64,000 nt of DNA. Origin: Corynebacterium diphtheriae (GTDB taxonomy: Bacteria; Actinomycetota; Actinomycetes; Mycobacteriales; Mycobacteriaceae). A program made the position numbers and the translations under genes. The stretch lies in NCBI RefSeq assembly GCF_001457455.1, contig NZ_LN831026.1:496001-560000 (forward strand), given 5' to 3'. Below the pieces are notes generated by a model. That model did no database searches and was not told where the DNA came from. It saw nothing but the letters and a program-made list of their open reading frames with translations. This document shows, one piece after another, positions 56,916 to 64,000 of this stretch; positions within the stretch are counted from its first letter, which is position 1, and every line of letters begins with the position of its first letter.

Positions 56916-58076
56916 ATGGCGTCTCGAGGCTCAGGAAAAATCTCAGCAAACACCGTTGTGCCCGCATCATCGCGTGCCGCGCACCAACGTGAGAGCATTC
57001 GCGCCATGTCCACGCGCCAAAACCGCAACAAGACAGACGAGTTCGGCATTGAACGATCAACCGCCGACGACCCTGGGATCGTCGACAAGCTGCGTCTTAA
57101 GTGGGGGTGGTTTGACCATCTCATGCGTATGAATGAGCGGTACAGCCAAGAAGGCGGCAACCAGTACTCCGCGGGCATTACTTATTTTTCTGTGTTGTCG
57201 ATGTTCCCGATCCTCATGCTGGTGATGGCCGCGGCAGCAACTATCCTTGCTCGTCAGCCAGAAACACTGCAGCAATTACAGGAAAGAATCACCGATTCTG
57301 TCGACGCATCTATTGCAGATACTCTCAAAGAAATCCTCGATACCGCCATCAGTCAACGTGGTGCCATGTTCGGCATCGGTGGTCTTACTGCCTTGTGGTC
57401 CGGCCTAAGCTGGATGTCGCACCTGCGCTACGGGGCGTCGAAAATGTGGCGCTACCCAGTCACTGGCGATAACTTTGCGAAAACCAAATTCCAGGATTTT
57501 CTTGGATTCCTTAGCCTGCTCGTAGCCATGGGCATCGCGCTGGGCATCACTGCTATCGGCTCCTCCGGCCTGACGACGCAGCTTATCGACGCTATCGGGC
57601 TTGCCGACGTCCCCGGTATCTTCCTCCTCACATTCGTCATCTCTTTAGTCGTGGGACTCATCGCCAACTTCTGCGTATTCCTCTGGCTCATCAAATACCT
57701 CCCCCGAGGTGAAGTCCCCGCAAAATCTGCCCTTAAAGCCGCAGGTATTGGTGCTGTGCTCTTTGAGATCTTCAAGCAACTTGCATCGCAATTCTTCTCA
57801 AACGCATTGAGCAACCCCGCAGGAGCTACCTTCGGCCCCATCATCGGACTCATGGTCTTGCTCTACTTCGTCTGGCGCATCCTTATGTACTGCTGCGCTT
57901 GGGCTGCAACCACCGCGGAATCCCTCGCCATTGCCAAACTCGAGCCACCAGCACCAGCCGTCATCCGCGTTCGTGAAGAAATCCGCACCGGAGGTGACAA
58001 GGGCAAAGGCATCGGAATCGGCATCGCCGGTGCTACAGCCGCTACCGCCTTGCTGTCACTGTGGAAGCGAAAGTAA
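56916..58076 (+). CDS. YihY/BrkB-family inner-membrane protein
   Basis: A 386-residue protein. The N-terminus is basic and cytoplasmic, followed by six helices: GITYFSVLSMFPILMLVMAA, GAMFGIGGLTALWSGLSWMS, FLSLLVAMGIALGITAIGSS, GIFLLTFVISLVVGLIANFC, and FGPIIGLMVLLYFVWRILMY with YCCAWAATTAES. This is the YihY/virulence factor BrkB family, of unknown transport or envelope function. ATG 56916 is used; ATG 57006 would remove 30 residues. A degenerate palindrome at 57280 reads QERITDSVDA. Confidence 0.85.
   Translation: MASRGSGKISANTVVPASSRAAHQRESIRAMSTRQNRNKTDEFGIERSTADDPGIVDKLRLKWGWFDHLMRMNERYSQEGGNQYSAGITYFSVLSMFPILMLVMAAAATILARQPETLQQLQERITDSVDASIADTLKEILDTAISQRGAMFGIGGLTALWSGLSWMSHLRYGASKMWRYPVTGDNFAKTKFQDFLGFLSLLVAMGIALGITAIGSSGLTTQLIDAIGLADVPGIFLLTFVISLVVGLIANFCVFLWLIKYLPRGEVPAKSALKAAGIGAVLFEIFKQLASQFFSNALSNPAGATFGPIIGLMVLLYFVWRILMYCCAWAATTAESLAIAKLEPPAPAVIRVREEIRTGGDKGKGIGIGIAGATAATALLSLWKRK
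57280..57303. repeat. Degenerate dispersed palindrome (YihY/BrkB gene)
   Basis: The core GAATCACCGATTC has one mismatch, with left arm AGGAAA and right arm TGTC. In frame as QERITDSVD. Confidence 0.55.
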
Positions 58077-58121
58077 CTCCCAACGACTCCTAGAATCCGC
58101 CTGATTCAACAAAATAAAAAC

Positions 58122-58177
58122 AACCCCTAGGGACAACAGGAGATGACACACATCGTCTCCGTACCTAGGGGTTTTCC
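58122..58177. terminator. Bidirectional terminator between YihY/BrkB gene and dac
   Basis: The outer stem AACCCCTAGG/CCTAGGGGTT with an inner imperfect stem GGAGATG/CATCGTCTCC is followed by TTCCTGTTTT. It lies between convergent genes. Confidence 0.75.
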
Positions 58178-58181
58178 TGTT

Positions 58182-59405
58182 TTAGCTATTCACGCGATCT
58201 TCACGTTTACCGAACATCCACGCCAGCGCCCCGAGCACCACCAGCGCCACCAACGCCCCCAGAATCACAAAACGAGGTGTCGTGTCGCGGTTATCAGAAG
58301 GATTAGTAAACGATGGGCGCGAGAGTTCTTTTGGTTGCGATTCTTCGGAAGGAATCGACGATTCCTTCCGAAGAATCGACCCTACTGCTTGGTTTTCGGC
58401 GACTTTGTAGCCGGCGTCGATAAGCTTGTTGGCTTGTTCCCATGGGCGTCCTAGATCGATGGTGGTGTCGAGGATGACGGCGGCGATGCGGCGACCGTTG
58501 ATATTTTTCGCGCCGACGAAGGTGTGGTGGGCGTCGTCAGTAAAACCGGTTTTACCGCCGATGCCGTGCTCCGTGTTCATGAGGATGCCGTTGTCATTCC
58601 AGACTTGGAACGTTGTGCCGGTTTTATCGGCGGGGAGTTCTGAGTATTCCTTTTTCACGGTGTCTGCGAAGACGGGGTTTTGCCATGCTGCTTGATAGAT
58701 CACAGCAAGGTCGCGCACAGAAGTGGACATGCCCTGGGCATCCAAGCCAGTGTATGAGGCGGCGTACGTGTCGACGGTTCCCAATTCCTGGGCAAGATTG
58801 TTGATCTTTTTGATGGTGGTGTCTTCGCCGCCGAGGGCGCGTGCGAGTGCACTGGCGGCATCGTTTCCGCTGCCGAGGAGTAGTCCGTCGAGTAGTTGTT
58901 GGACGGAATAGTCGATTCCTTCCACAAATCCGACAGCGGAGCCTTCTTGGTTCACGTCGTCATTGGTGATGGTGACTTTTTTCGAAAGATCGAGTTCGTC
59001 GATGGCTACGAGCGCGATGAGTGCTTTGATGACGGATGCAGGACGGTAGCGTCCGTGGGGGTCTTTGGTGGCGATGACAGCACCGGTATCGAGGTCAAAA
59101 ACCATCCATGCCGAAGCGGTATTGGTGGGGACGTCGAATCCTGTTGCTTTTGTTATCCCACAGCTGCCAAATTCGTTGTCGACGGTGGGAAGAGGTGCGA
59201 TTGAAGTACGGCCTGGTGCGAGTTTTTCGGAGGTCGTCTCGGCCGATGGTGGGGTGGTAGCGTTGTCGCATTTGTCGGTGTTCGGCGCGGAGGAACGCGG
59301 TGCGGGATCAGCTAATACTGGTGCCATGGTTGCGCTAAGTGCGGTGGGTGAGAGTGCTGCAGTGATGGCGGTCAGCGCGATGAGGGTTTTGGGCACACGT
59401 TTCAT
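58182..59405 (-). CDS. dac: D-alanyl-D-alanine carboxypeptidase (PBP5/DacA type)
   Basis: A 407-residue penicillin-binding protein that trims peptidoglycan stem peptides. ATG 59405 gives a signal peptide (TLIALTAITAALSPTALSA). Active-site motifs: SVIK in RYRPASVIKALIAL, SGN in LGSGNDAASALARAL and KTG in GIGGKTGFTDDAHHTF. The C-terminal helix LGALVALVVLGALAWMF is followed by a basic tail. A 41-bp perfect palindrome encodes the linker between catalytic domain and anchor (ILRKESSIPSEES), and a degenerate copy at 58900 lies within the catalytic domain (VEGIDYSVQ). Confidence 0.92.
   Translation of the reverse strand: MKRVPKTLIALTAITAALSPTALSATMAPVLADPAPRSSAPNTDKCDNATTPPSAETTSEKLAPGRTSIAPLPTVDNEFGSCGITKATGFDVPTNTASAWMVFDLDTGAVIATKDPHGRYRPASVIKALIALVAIDELDLSKKVTITNDDVNQEGSAVGFVEGIDYSVQQLLDGLLLGSGNDAASALARALGGEDTTIKKINNLAQELGTVDTYAASYTGLDAQGMSTSVRDLAVIYQAAWQNPVFADTVKKEYSELPADKTGTTFQVWNDNGILMNTEHGIGGKTGFTDDAHHTFVGAKNINGRRIAAVILDTTIDLGRPWEQANKLIDAGYKVAENQAVGSILRKESSIPSEESQPKELSRPSFTNPSDNRDTTPRFVILGALVALVVLGALAWMFGKREDRVNS
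58338..58378. repeat. Dispersed palindrome copy 20, 41-bp perfect (in dac)
   Basis: Arms of 20 bases (CGATTCTTCGGAAGGAATCG and its complement) flank one central A. Each arm itself begins with CGATTCTTC, so the palindrome contains a nested copy of the core half. In frame in dac. Confidence 0.96.
58900..58925. repeat. Degenerate dispersed palindrome (in dac)
   Basis: The core GAATAGTCGATTC with right arm CTTCCAC is in frame on the minus strand as VEGIDYSVQ. Confidence 0.55.
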
Positions 59406-59439
59406 ACTTATGATGGTGCCGTGGCTTAAGGTGTAGTTC

Positions 59440-60384
59440 ATGTATGACACCCCTATTTTCCGTTCAGAATTTAAAGTAATTTCGCATGAGCTAATTCACG
59501 CACTACCGAAAGTGATTCTCGGCGAGTCTGGTGATGCTGCTTATATGCAATCTCGGGTGCAGCAGCTGGCAGATGACCACGTGGCGTATTTTGAGTGCAC
59601 GGTGCCACATGAGGATATTGAGCGCGCGATTTCTGTTGCCGAACAAGCCCCGTTTACCGTGGGGATTCTGGAAAGAATCGACGATTCTTCCCACTACACA
59701 GACCGTTCGCGGACACCTGTCGTCGTGGGCTTTTCGACGCAATCCGCTGACGTAGCTGCCATTTTGCGGGAAAATTATGTTCCTTTTGAGTTCGATGGCA
59801 GCGTCGCAGATCAGGTTCGTGTGGGAGCTAGCCGCATCATTCATGGCATTGGTTTGTTTGAGGATTTTCGTTTCGAAGATGACGATATTGTTCCTGGAAG
59901 GCTTTCGGCGTGGGTCCGCGATCGTGATTATCCAGTACTTGTGGAGCCATTTGCTGATCTTGAAAATGGCGAGGTTGCAGAGCTTGCGGATCATCCGTTG
60001 CCGTTGATGTCTAAGTTGGGTTACCGGACAGCGTCGTCGATTCTTTCCACAGATCGCCTTTTGGAATTGACGGAGTACTTGGAATTACAGATCGAGGATC
60101 TATTCGAGTTGACTCGAGATGCCGTGGCGGTGTCGTTGTTGCCACAGCCGCTGAGGGTGCAGTTGTGGGAAGAATTGGTTTTCCCGTTCTTTGAGCAGTT
60201 GGGTGAAGATTTTGCTGATCATTCCACTACCGACGATGCAGAAAGTACAACAGAGCTGCGCTCTGAGCGAGAGCATGCAGGCCATGCGCACACGGATCAT
60301 CATGGTGGGGCTGCAGGCTTAGAAGGCGTGGATCCGCAGTTTCTCGATGAGATGGGGATTGAGTTTGATGACCTAGATCTCTAG
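59440..60384 (+). CDS. Hypothetical acidic protein
   Basis: A 314-residue cytoplasmic protein starting MYDTPIFRSEFKVISHELIH. It is mostly helical, with no membrane segment. The C-terminus is His/Asp-rich (EHAGHAHTDHHGGAAG), a possible metal-binding stretch, and ends EFDDLDL. It is divergent from dac, only 34 bp apart. A perfect-core palindrome at 59668 reads LERIDDSSHY, and a half copy lies near 60036 (SSILSTD). Family is not recognised. Confidence 0.72.
   Translation: MYDTPIFRSEFKVISHELIHALPKVILGESGDAAYMQSRVQQLADDHVAYFECTVPHEDIERAISVAEQAPFTVGILERIDDSSHYTDRSRTPVVVGFSTQSADVAAILRENYVPFEFDGSVADQVRVGASRIIHGIGLFEDFRFEDDDIVPGRLSAWVRDRDYPVLVEPFADLENGEVAELADHPLPLMSKLGYRTASSILSTDRLLELTEYLELQIEDLFELTRDAVAVSLLPQPLRVQLWEELVFPFFEQLGEDFADHSTTDDAESTTELRSEREHAGHAHTDHHGGAAGLEGVDPQFLDEMGIEFDDLDL
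59668..59694. repeat. Dispersed palindrome copy 21
   Basis: The perfect core GAATCGACGATTC with arms TGGAAA/CTTCCCAC is in frame as LERIDDSSH. An extra outer GTGGG/CCCAC pair with an unpaired insert lies just left. Confidence 0.88.
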
Positions 60385-60463
60385 GAGATTGTGGGGGCTG
60401 ACTGGGTCATGAGTGCTGAATTGCTTTTTGGTAGCCAGCAACCAGTAGAAAGCGGCATTCACA

Positions 60464-60508
60464 GCCACACAGCCACACAGCCGCACGGCCACACAGCAGC
60501 CTTGCACC
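60464..60508. repeat. Short imperfect tandem repeat in the 60.4-60.7 kb gap
   Basis: Units of CACAGC/CACGGC repeat several times between two genes. A second small tandem (TATCGCGGT twice) lies at about 60630-60648. The gap of about 280 bp otherwise shows no convincing gene; a 92-codon ORF here is low-complexity. Confidence 0.5.
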
Positions 60509-60665
60509 ACAGCCGCATAGCTGCTTTTCTTCCTGAGTGCGTCAAGCAGGTGCAGTTTTATAAAAATATTCCCCATGAGTTGGTGTCTGATTTCTCAGTC
60601 CTTCTCATGGGGATTAGTCCAGCCGCGGCTATCGCGGTTATCGCGGTTATAAGTCCAGGGAGTGT

Positions 60666-61898
60666 TTAGAATTTGCTGAATCGTTTGGTCAGCATTTTCT
60701 CCATTTCAGCCCAGCTTTCGGAGTGCTCGGTAAATGGTGGGGTGGGGGTGTAGCCGGAGACTCGGGTGGATCCGATCATGTAGGAGATGTAGTCCTGCAT
60801 GCGGGGGTTGGTGAGGAAGTATGAGTTGAGGGAGTCGTCGGCTGCCCAGTCGGCGGCGTCGGCGAGGAGTTCGTAGGCGCGGGCCATTTGGGCGGTGTCT
60901 ACGGCTTCGACGCTGGTGTTGATGTCTCGGGTGAGGCCGTTGAATGAGTAAACATTGTCGGGGTGGACTGTGATGTCGAGCTCGCCGGCGTTGACGGGAA
61001 CCATGAGGTCTTCCCAGGTAGATACGCGTGCGAGGTCGTGGTCGTCGTGTTCGACGAGCCAGCGGACGAGGGATTTCCCGGAGTTGAAGGTGAAGATTTC
61101 CCCGTATTTTCCTAGGAATACGGGCTGTGCTTCGATGTAGGTGCGCAGGGTATAGACGGTGCGCCCATCGATGGAGATCTTGATGGGGTCGATACCTGCG
61201 GCTGCCCATGGGGTGGCGTCGTAAGGGTCGACTTTTTCAGCGTCGGCCTTTTTCTTTTTTTCTTCGGCAATGCGACGCTGTTCTGCTTCGGCGGTGGCGG
61301 CGTCGATACGCGCGGCTGCGGCGCTGATGGCCTCGGCGTTTCCGTCAGTGTGGACGGTGATCGCGCTGTCGAGGGCGTCGATGACGTTATTCCAGCTGGT
61401 CAAGACGATGCGTCCGATACCGGTCCATTCGCCGAGGCCGGAGTCGCCGGTGAAGTGGTTGCCGCCACGTTCGGTGTTCATGAGGATGGAGTGCGAGGAG
61501 AAGAAGCTTTGTACTGGGATGGTTGCGGTCACATCGCCGAGGCTGCGTGTGATGGCAAAGCAACGTGCCACTGCAGAGACGTTGGTGTGACTTGGGCGTT
61601 CTGCGAGTAGTGCAGGTACTCCAATGAGGTCGTATTCTTGGCGATCGGTGGGCACAACTCGATCGTCGGCACCGGCCATGAAGGCACCCCACTTGGGGTG
61701 GTCGCTGAGGTCGTGGCGCGCGCCGGATTCGATGTAGGCGAGGACTGCCGCGGGGGATTCGAATACGTAAAGGTCGTCCCCGCTACCGAGAAACGCCTGC
61801 CACTCGGCGCCGTGTTCGCGCCATTGTGGTGCCCAGAGAGTGTAAAAGTCGCCCTCGGTCAATGAGATTTTGACGGGTACGATTCCTTTATTAGCCAT
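60666..61898 (-). CDS. Hypothetical protein with an internal duplication
   Basis: A 410-residue cytoplasmic protein. Two related halves are visible: residues 5-90 (VPVKISLTEGDFYTLWAPQW through DDLYVFESPAAVLAYIES) and residues 233-320 (DPIKISIDGRTVYTLRTYIE through GEIFTFNSGKSLVRWLVE). A Lys/Glu-rich coiled segment EQRRIAEEKKKKADAEK lies between. No catalytic motif or membrane helix is recognised. It is followed, after 20 bp in the upstream direction, by the NlpC/P60 gene on the same strand. Confidence 0.75.
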   Translation of the reverse strand: MANKGIVPVKISLTEGDFYTLWAPQWREHGAEWQAFLGSGDDLYVFESPAAVLAYIESGARHDLSDHPKWGAFMAGADDRVVPTDRQEYDLIGVPALLAERPSHTNVSAVARCFAITRSLGDVTATIPVQSFFSSHSILMNTERGGNHFTGDSGLGEWTGIGRIVLTSWNNVIDALDSAITVHTDGNAEAISAAAARIDAATAEAEQRRIAEEKKKKADAEKVDPYDATPWAAAGIDPIKISIDGRTVYTLRTYIEAQPVFLGKYGEIFTFNSGKSLVRWLVEHDDHDLARVSTWEDLMVPVNAGELDITVHPDNVYSFNGLTRDINTSVEAVDTAQMARAYELLADAADWAADDSLNSYFLTNPRMQDYISYMIGSTRVSGYTPTPPFTEHSESWAEMEKMLTKRFSKF

Positions 61899-61918
61899 GG
61901 CTATGCATCTTAGCGGGT

Positions 61919-62758
61919 CTACCCTGTGGGTCGGAAGTAACCTTTAAACGGCATTCCCATGTTGGTGGTTCTGATGGGGTTGAGTGCGACGGGGTTTCCG
62001 GCTTCGATGATGTTTCCGTTACCGGCGTACATGGCAACGTGGCCGTCCCAGACGAGTAGATCGCCTGGTTGGAGGTTTTCACGCGCGACGGGTGTGCCGA
62101 CGTTTTGGTGTTCGGCGAGTCGGGGCAGCTCAATGCCTGCTTGTCGCCATGCCCATTGGGTAAATCCGGAGCAGTCGAAGCCGGCGAGTGTTGTTCCGCC
62201 CCACAGGTATGGGGTGCCTAGGGCGCTCATAGCAGCGTCGACGGCTCGTTGTCCGAGGTGAGACGCAGGTGGAGTGGCAGGGGGTGCTGCAGGTGGTGGG
62301 AGTTCGCCTCGCGTATCGACGCCCCTATCTGCTACCGAGAGCAGTGTCATGGTGGCGTTGGTGAGGTTTTTATTGGCCAGGTCGAGACGTGCGAATGCTA
62401 GATCGATGTATTTGCCGGGTAGGGCTGCAAGCTCGGCATGGGCTGCGAGGGCGGATCCCGGCAGGGGGCTAAAGAGTTTCGGAAAGATTCGGGTGGCCTC
62501 GCTTAGAAAGTCGGTGGCCATGTGACCGAGTTCTGCGCGGAGATTGTCTATTTCGTGCAGTGCTTGGGGTATGACGCTGCGTGCGCGGTGTGCGTCGGCG
62601 GCTAGGGTTTGTGCTGCATGGATAAGTGGTGTGGTGGTGCCAAAAGCGTGCGTGATTAGGTCGGCGGTGGGAAAAAATGGGGTTTCGGGGATAGCAAGGT
62701 TAAGCTGCGGGGGTGCGAGTGTGGCCAGCATGGAAACCACACCGGGGAGGTTAATCAC
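61919..62758 (-). CDS. NlpC/P60 peptidoglycan hydrolase-like protein
   Basis: A 279-residue protein. The N-terminal two thirds are helical (AAQTLAADAHRARSVIPQAL, IDLAFARLDLANKNLTNATM). The C-terminal NlpC/P60 domain has the catalytic Cys in GGTTLAGFDCSGFTQWAW and His in DGHVAMYAGNGN; the third polar residue position is in NIIEAG. There is no recognisable signal peptide although the target is external. Its ATG overlaps the 93-residue gene by 4 bases, so the two are coupled. Confidence 0.85.
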   Translation of the reverse strand: MINLPGVVSMLATLAPPQLNLAIPETPFFPTADLITHAFGTTTPLIHAAQTLAADAHRARSVIPQALHEIDNLRAELGHMATDFLSEATRIFPKLFSPLPGSALAAHAELAALPGKYIDLAFARLDLANKNLTNATMTLLSVADRGVDTRGELPPPAAPPATPPASHLGQRAVDAAMSALGTPYLWGGTTLAGFDCSGFTQWAWRQAGIELPRLAEHQNVGTPVARENLQPGDLLVWDGHVAMYAGNGNIIEAGNPVALNPIRTTNMGMPFKGYFRPTG

Positions 62759-63036
62759 AGGGTGTCCTCTCGTCGGGCAGTATCGGCGTCGATGTCTTCG
62801 GCGTTTTGGAGAAGCTGGTGAGCGGTGGCGGCTAGTTCTTCTGCTTGGTGGCAGTGCTCGGTTGCACGTGTGGTCAAGGATGCAACGCAGCGGTTATAGG
62901 CGCTGAGAAAGTCGCCAACTCCGGCGCAGTCCGAGGCGATGTCGTGGTGTTCGCTGGGAGGGTGCGTGGCTTCGTCGATAAGCGTGCGCAGCCATTGGTG
63001 CATGAGAGGTACGTCGATGGTGATGTGAGAGTCCAT
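62755..63036 (-). CDS. 93-residue helical protein coupled to NlpC/P60
   Basis: A small all-helical protein starting MDSHITIDVPLMHQWLRTLI. The middle contains SDCAGVGDFLSAYNRCVASL and the end AATAHQLLQNAEDIDADTAR. Its size and helical nature resemble WXG100 or ESX-associated proteins, but the WXG motif is absent. It overlaps the hydrolase start by 4 bases. Function is unknown. Confidence 0.7.
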   Translation of the reverse strand: MDSHITIDVPLMHQWLRTLIDEATHPPSEHHDIASDCAGVGDFLSAYNRCVASLTTRATEHCHQAEELAATAHQLLQNAEDIDADTARREDTL

Positions 63037-63100
63037 ATATGTTTAGACGTAATGAGTGTGGGTTCTGGTTCCCACGCATTCCGGCGCTACGATGGCTGGT

Positions 63101-63736
63101 ATGGAAATTCGGATCGTCGACCACCCCTTGGCAGCTTCACGTCTTACCATCATGCGCGATAAGCGCACTAACAATGCGGGATTCCGTGCTGCGCTTGCAG
63201 ATCTCGGCGCCATGCTCGTGTATGAGGCGTCTCGTGATCTCGCAATTGAGCAGTTCCCAGTCAGCACCCCTGTTGCTGATACGCAGGGGACTCGTTTGCA
63301 GGATCCTCCCATTATCGTGCCGATCATTCGTGCCGGTTTGGGCATGGTGGATCCAGCGTTGTCGATGATCCCTGATGCTCAGGTGGGCTTTATTGGCATG
63401 GCGCGTGATGAGGCCACTCATCAGCCTGTTCCTTATCTTGAAGCATTACCCGACGATCTCAGCGGTCGCACCGTGTTCTGCGTGGATCCGATGCTAGCTA
63501 CGGGGGGTTCTTTGCTACACGCCATTAAGCTGCTGGCGGATCGTGGCGCTACCGATATCACCGCTATTTGTATGGTGTCGGCGCAGGAGGGTGTTGATGC
63601 CTTGGCTGAGTCGGGTCTGCCTTGCCGTTTGGTCACGGCCACCATCGACCCCGAGCTTAACGACGACGCCTACATCGTGCCTGGCCTAGGTGATGCGGGC
63701 GATCGTCTCTACGGGCCACGTAACATCGACCTCTAA
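63101..63736 (+). CDS. upp: Uracil phosphoribosyltransferase
   Basis: A 211-residue salvage enzyme making UMP from uracil and PRPP. PRPP-binding [34 protein letters not shown], and uracil-binding [16 protein letters not shown] are present. ATG 63101 gives the normal N-terminus [20 protein letters not shown]; an in-frame start at 63056 is less likely. Confidence 0.95.
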   Translation: MEIRIVDHPLAASRLTIMRDKRTNNAGFRAALADLGAMLVYEASRDLAIEQFPVSTPVADTQGTRLQDPPIIVPIIRAGLGMVDPALSMIPDAQVGFIGMARDEATHQPVPYLEALPDDLSGRTVFCVDPMLATGGSLLHAIKLLADRGATDITAICMVSAQEGVDALAESGLPCRLVTATIDPELNDDAYIVPGLGDAGDRLYGPRNIDL

Positions 63737-63884
63737 AACTGCTTCGTAGCGTCTCGTAGTCGTTTCCCCCTGCTTGTCGTCGCCATGTGATTGTGCATGG
63801 CCTGCGGTTGGCATGGGGATTTTTGTTATGCGTAACCACCATCTTTTACCATAAGATTTTGTTTATTTACAGTGCTCTGCACAA

Positions 63885-63917
63885 TGTATTGGGCGGACGT
63901 TGACCACTGTATTGGGC
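63885..63917. promoter_or_regulatory. Direct repeat before the XRE-type gene
   Basis: TGTATTGGGC occurs at 63885-63894 and 63908-63917, 23 bp apart (about two helical turns). It lies directly before the regulator start, so it may be an autoregulatory operator. Confidence 0.45.
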
Positions 63918-63929
63918 ACATTTGAGCGC

Positions 63930-64000
63930 ATGAATGAAGGTTGGACGCAGTGGCCCAGTTATGGCCACGCCTTTGGGGTGAGGCTACATAAACTACGGCG
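63930..64000 (+). CDS. XRE-type helix-turn-helix regulator, N-terminus only
   Basis: The last 71 bases encode MNEGWTQWPSYGHAFGVRLH followed by KLR, which resembles the first helix of an XRE DNA-binding domain (FGxRLxxLR). The gene runs off the window. It follows upp after 193 bp. Confidence 0.5.
   Translation, partial: MNEGWTQWPSYGHAFGVRLHKLR

Noticed and set aside
60391..60669. 92-codon ORF in the 60.4-60.7 kb gap
   Set aside because: It is built from short CAC/AGC repeats and TATCGCGGT repeats with no conserved features.

Overview
The window is chromosomal DNA of a Corynebacterium, most likely Corynebacterium diphtheriae or a close relative. The evidence is a ciuA-G siderophore locus, an hmu/hta haem-uptake locus, mntABCD-mntR, McbR-type operators at the methionine genes, an esrI/esrSR envelope-stress module, a monomeric isocitrate dehydrogenase and moderate GC. 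No rRNA, tRNA, CRISPR array, complete insertion sequence or prophage was recognised.

Layout. 1-2.1 kb: the 3' part of guaB and guaB3. 2.1-11 kb: the iron-siderophore locus ciuABCD-E-F-G, with DtxR-type operators before ciuA and directly against the ciuE start. 11-12.7 kb: a scar region with the C-terminal half of an EamA transporter, two small membrane-protein ORFs and a decayed APC permease. 12.8-15.1 kb: guaA and a frameshifted gene. 15.2-18.8 kb: a small hypothetical gene, then divergent esrI and esrSR. 18.9-23.0 kb: a decayed substrate-binding lipoprotein, a membrane protein, the SOS mutasome genes imuA'-imuB and an AMIN-like lipoprotein. 23.1-25.5 kb: a Fe-S thioredoxin-like protein and an MscCG-like channel. 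25.6-29.2 kb: metI-metN-metQ1 and metQ2. 29.4-34.4 kb: dnaE2 and two PH-domain membrane proteins. 34.4-38.5 kb: the manganese operon mntABCD with its regulator mntR. 38.7-43.0 kb: folD, a DUF3017 gene, a DUF222-HNH nuclease, metX and a frameshifted membrane protein. 43.2-49.2 kb: the haem locus htaA (split in two ORFs), hmuTUV and a 3'-truncated htaB. 49.1-52.9 kb: metY and icd. 53-58 kb: an MFS transporter, xth, a 59-residue membrane protein, trpS and a YihY/BrkB protein. 58.2-63.7 kb: a D,D-carboxypeptidase, hypothetical genes, an NlpC/P60 gene with a small helical partner, and upp. The window ends inside an XRE-type regulator.

How the genes fit together. Three metal-acquisition systems (siderophore, haem, manganese) are present. 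Methionine synthesis and uptake (metX, metY, metNIQ) appear to share a McbR-type operator. imuA', imuB and dnaE2 form an SOS mutagenesis set with LexA-like boxes at their starts.

The most unusual signal is a dispersed palindrome with core GAATCGNCGATTC. It occurs at least 21 times with a perfect core and about 20 times in degenerate form. Most copies lie in frame inside conserved genes, in all three reading frames. Its outer arms differ from copy to copy yet remain self-complementary, reaching 41 bp of perfect palindrome. A second, non-palindromic 12-mer, GCKTATCGACGC, occurs 15 times exactly on both strands. Neither motif is explained by the genes, and I do not recognise either as a named element.
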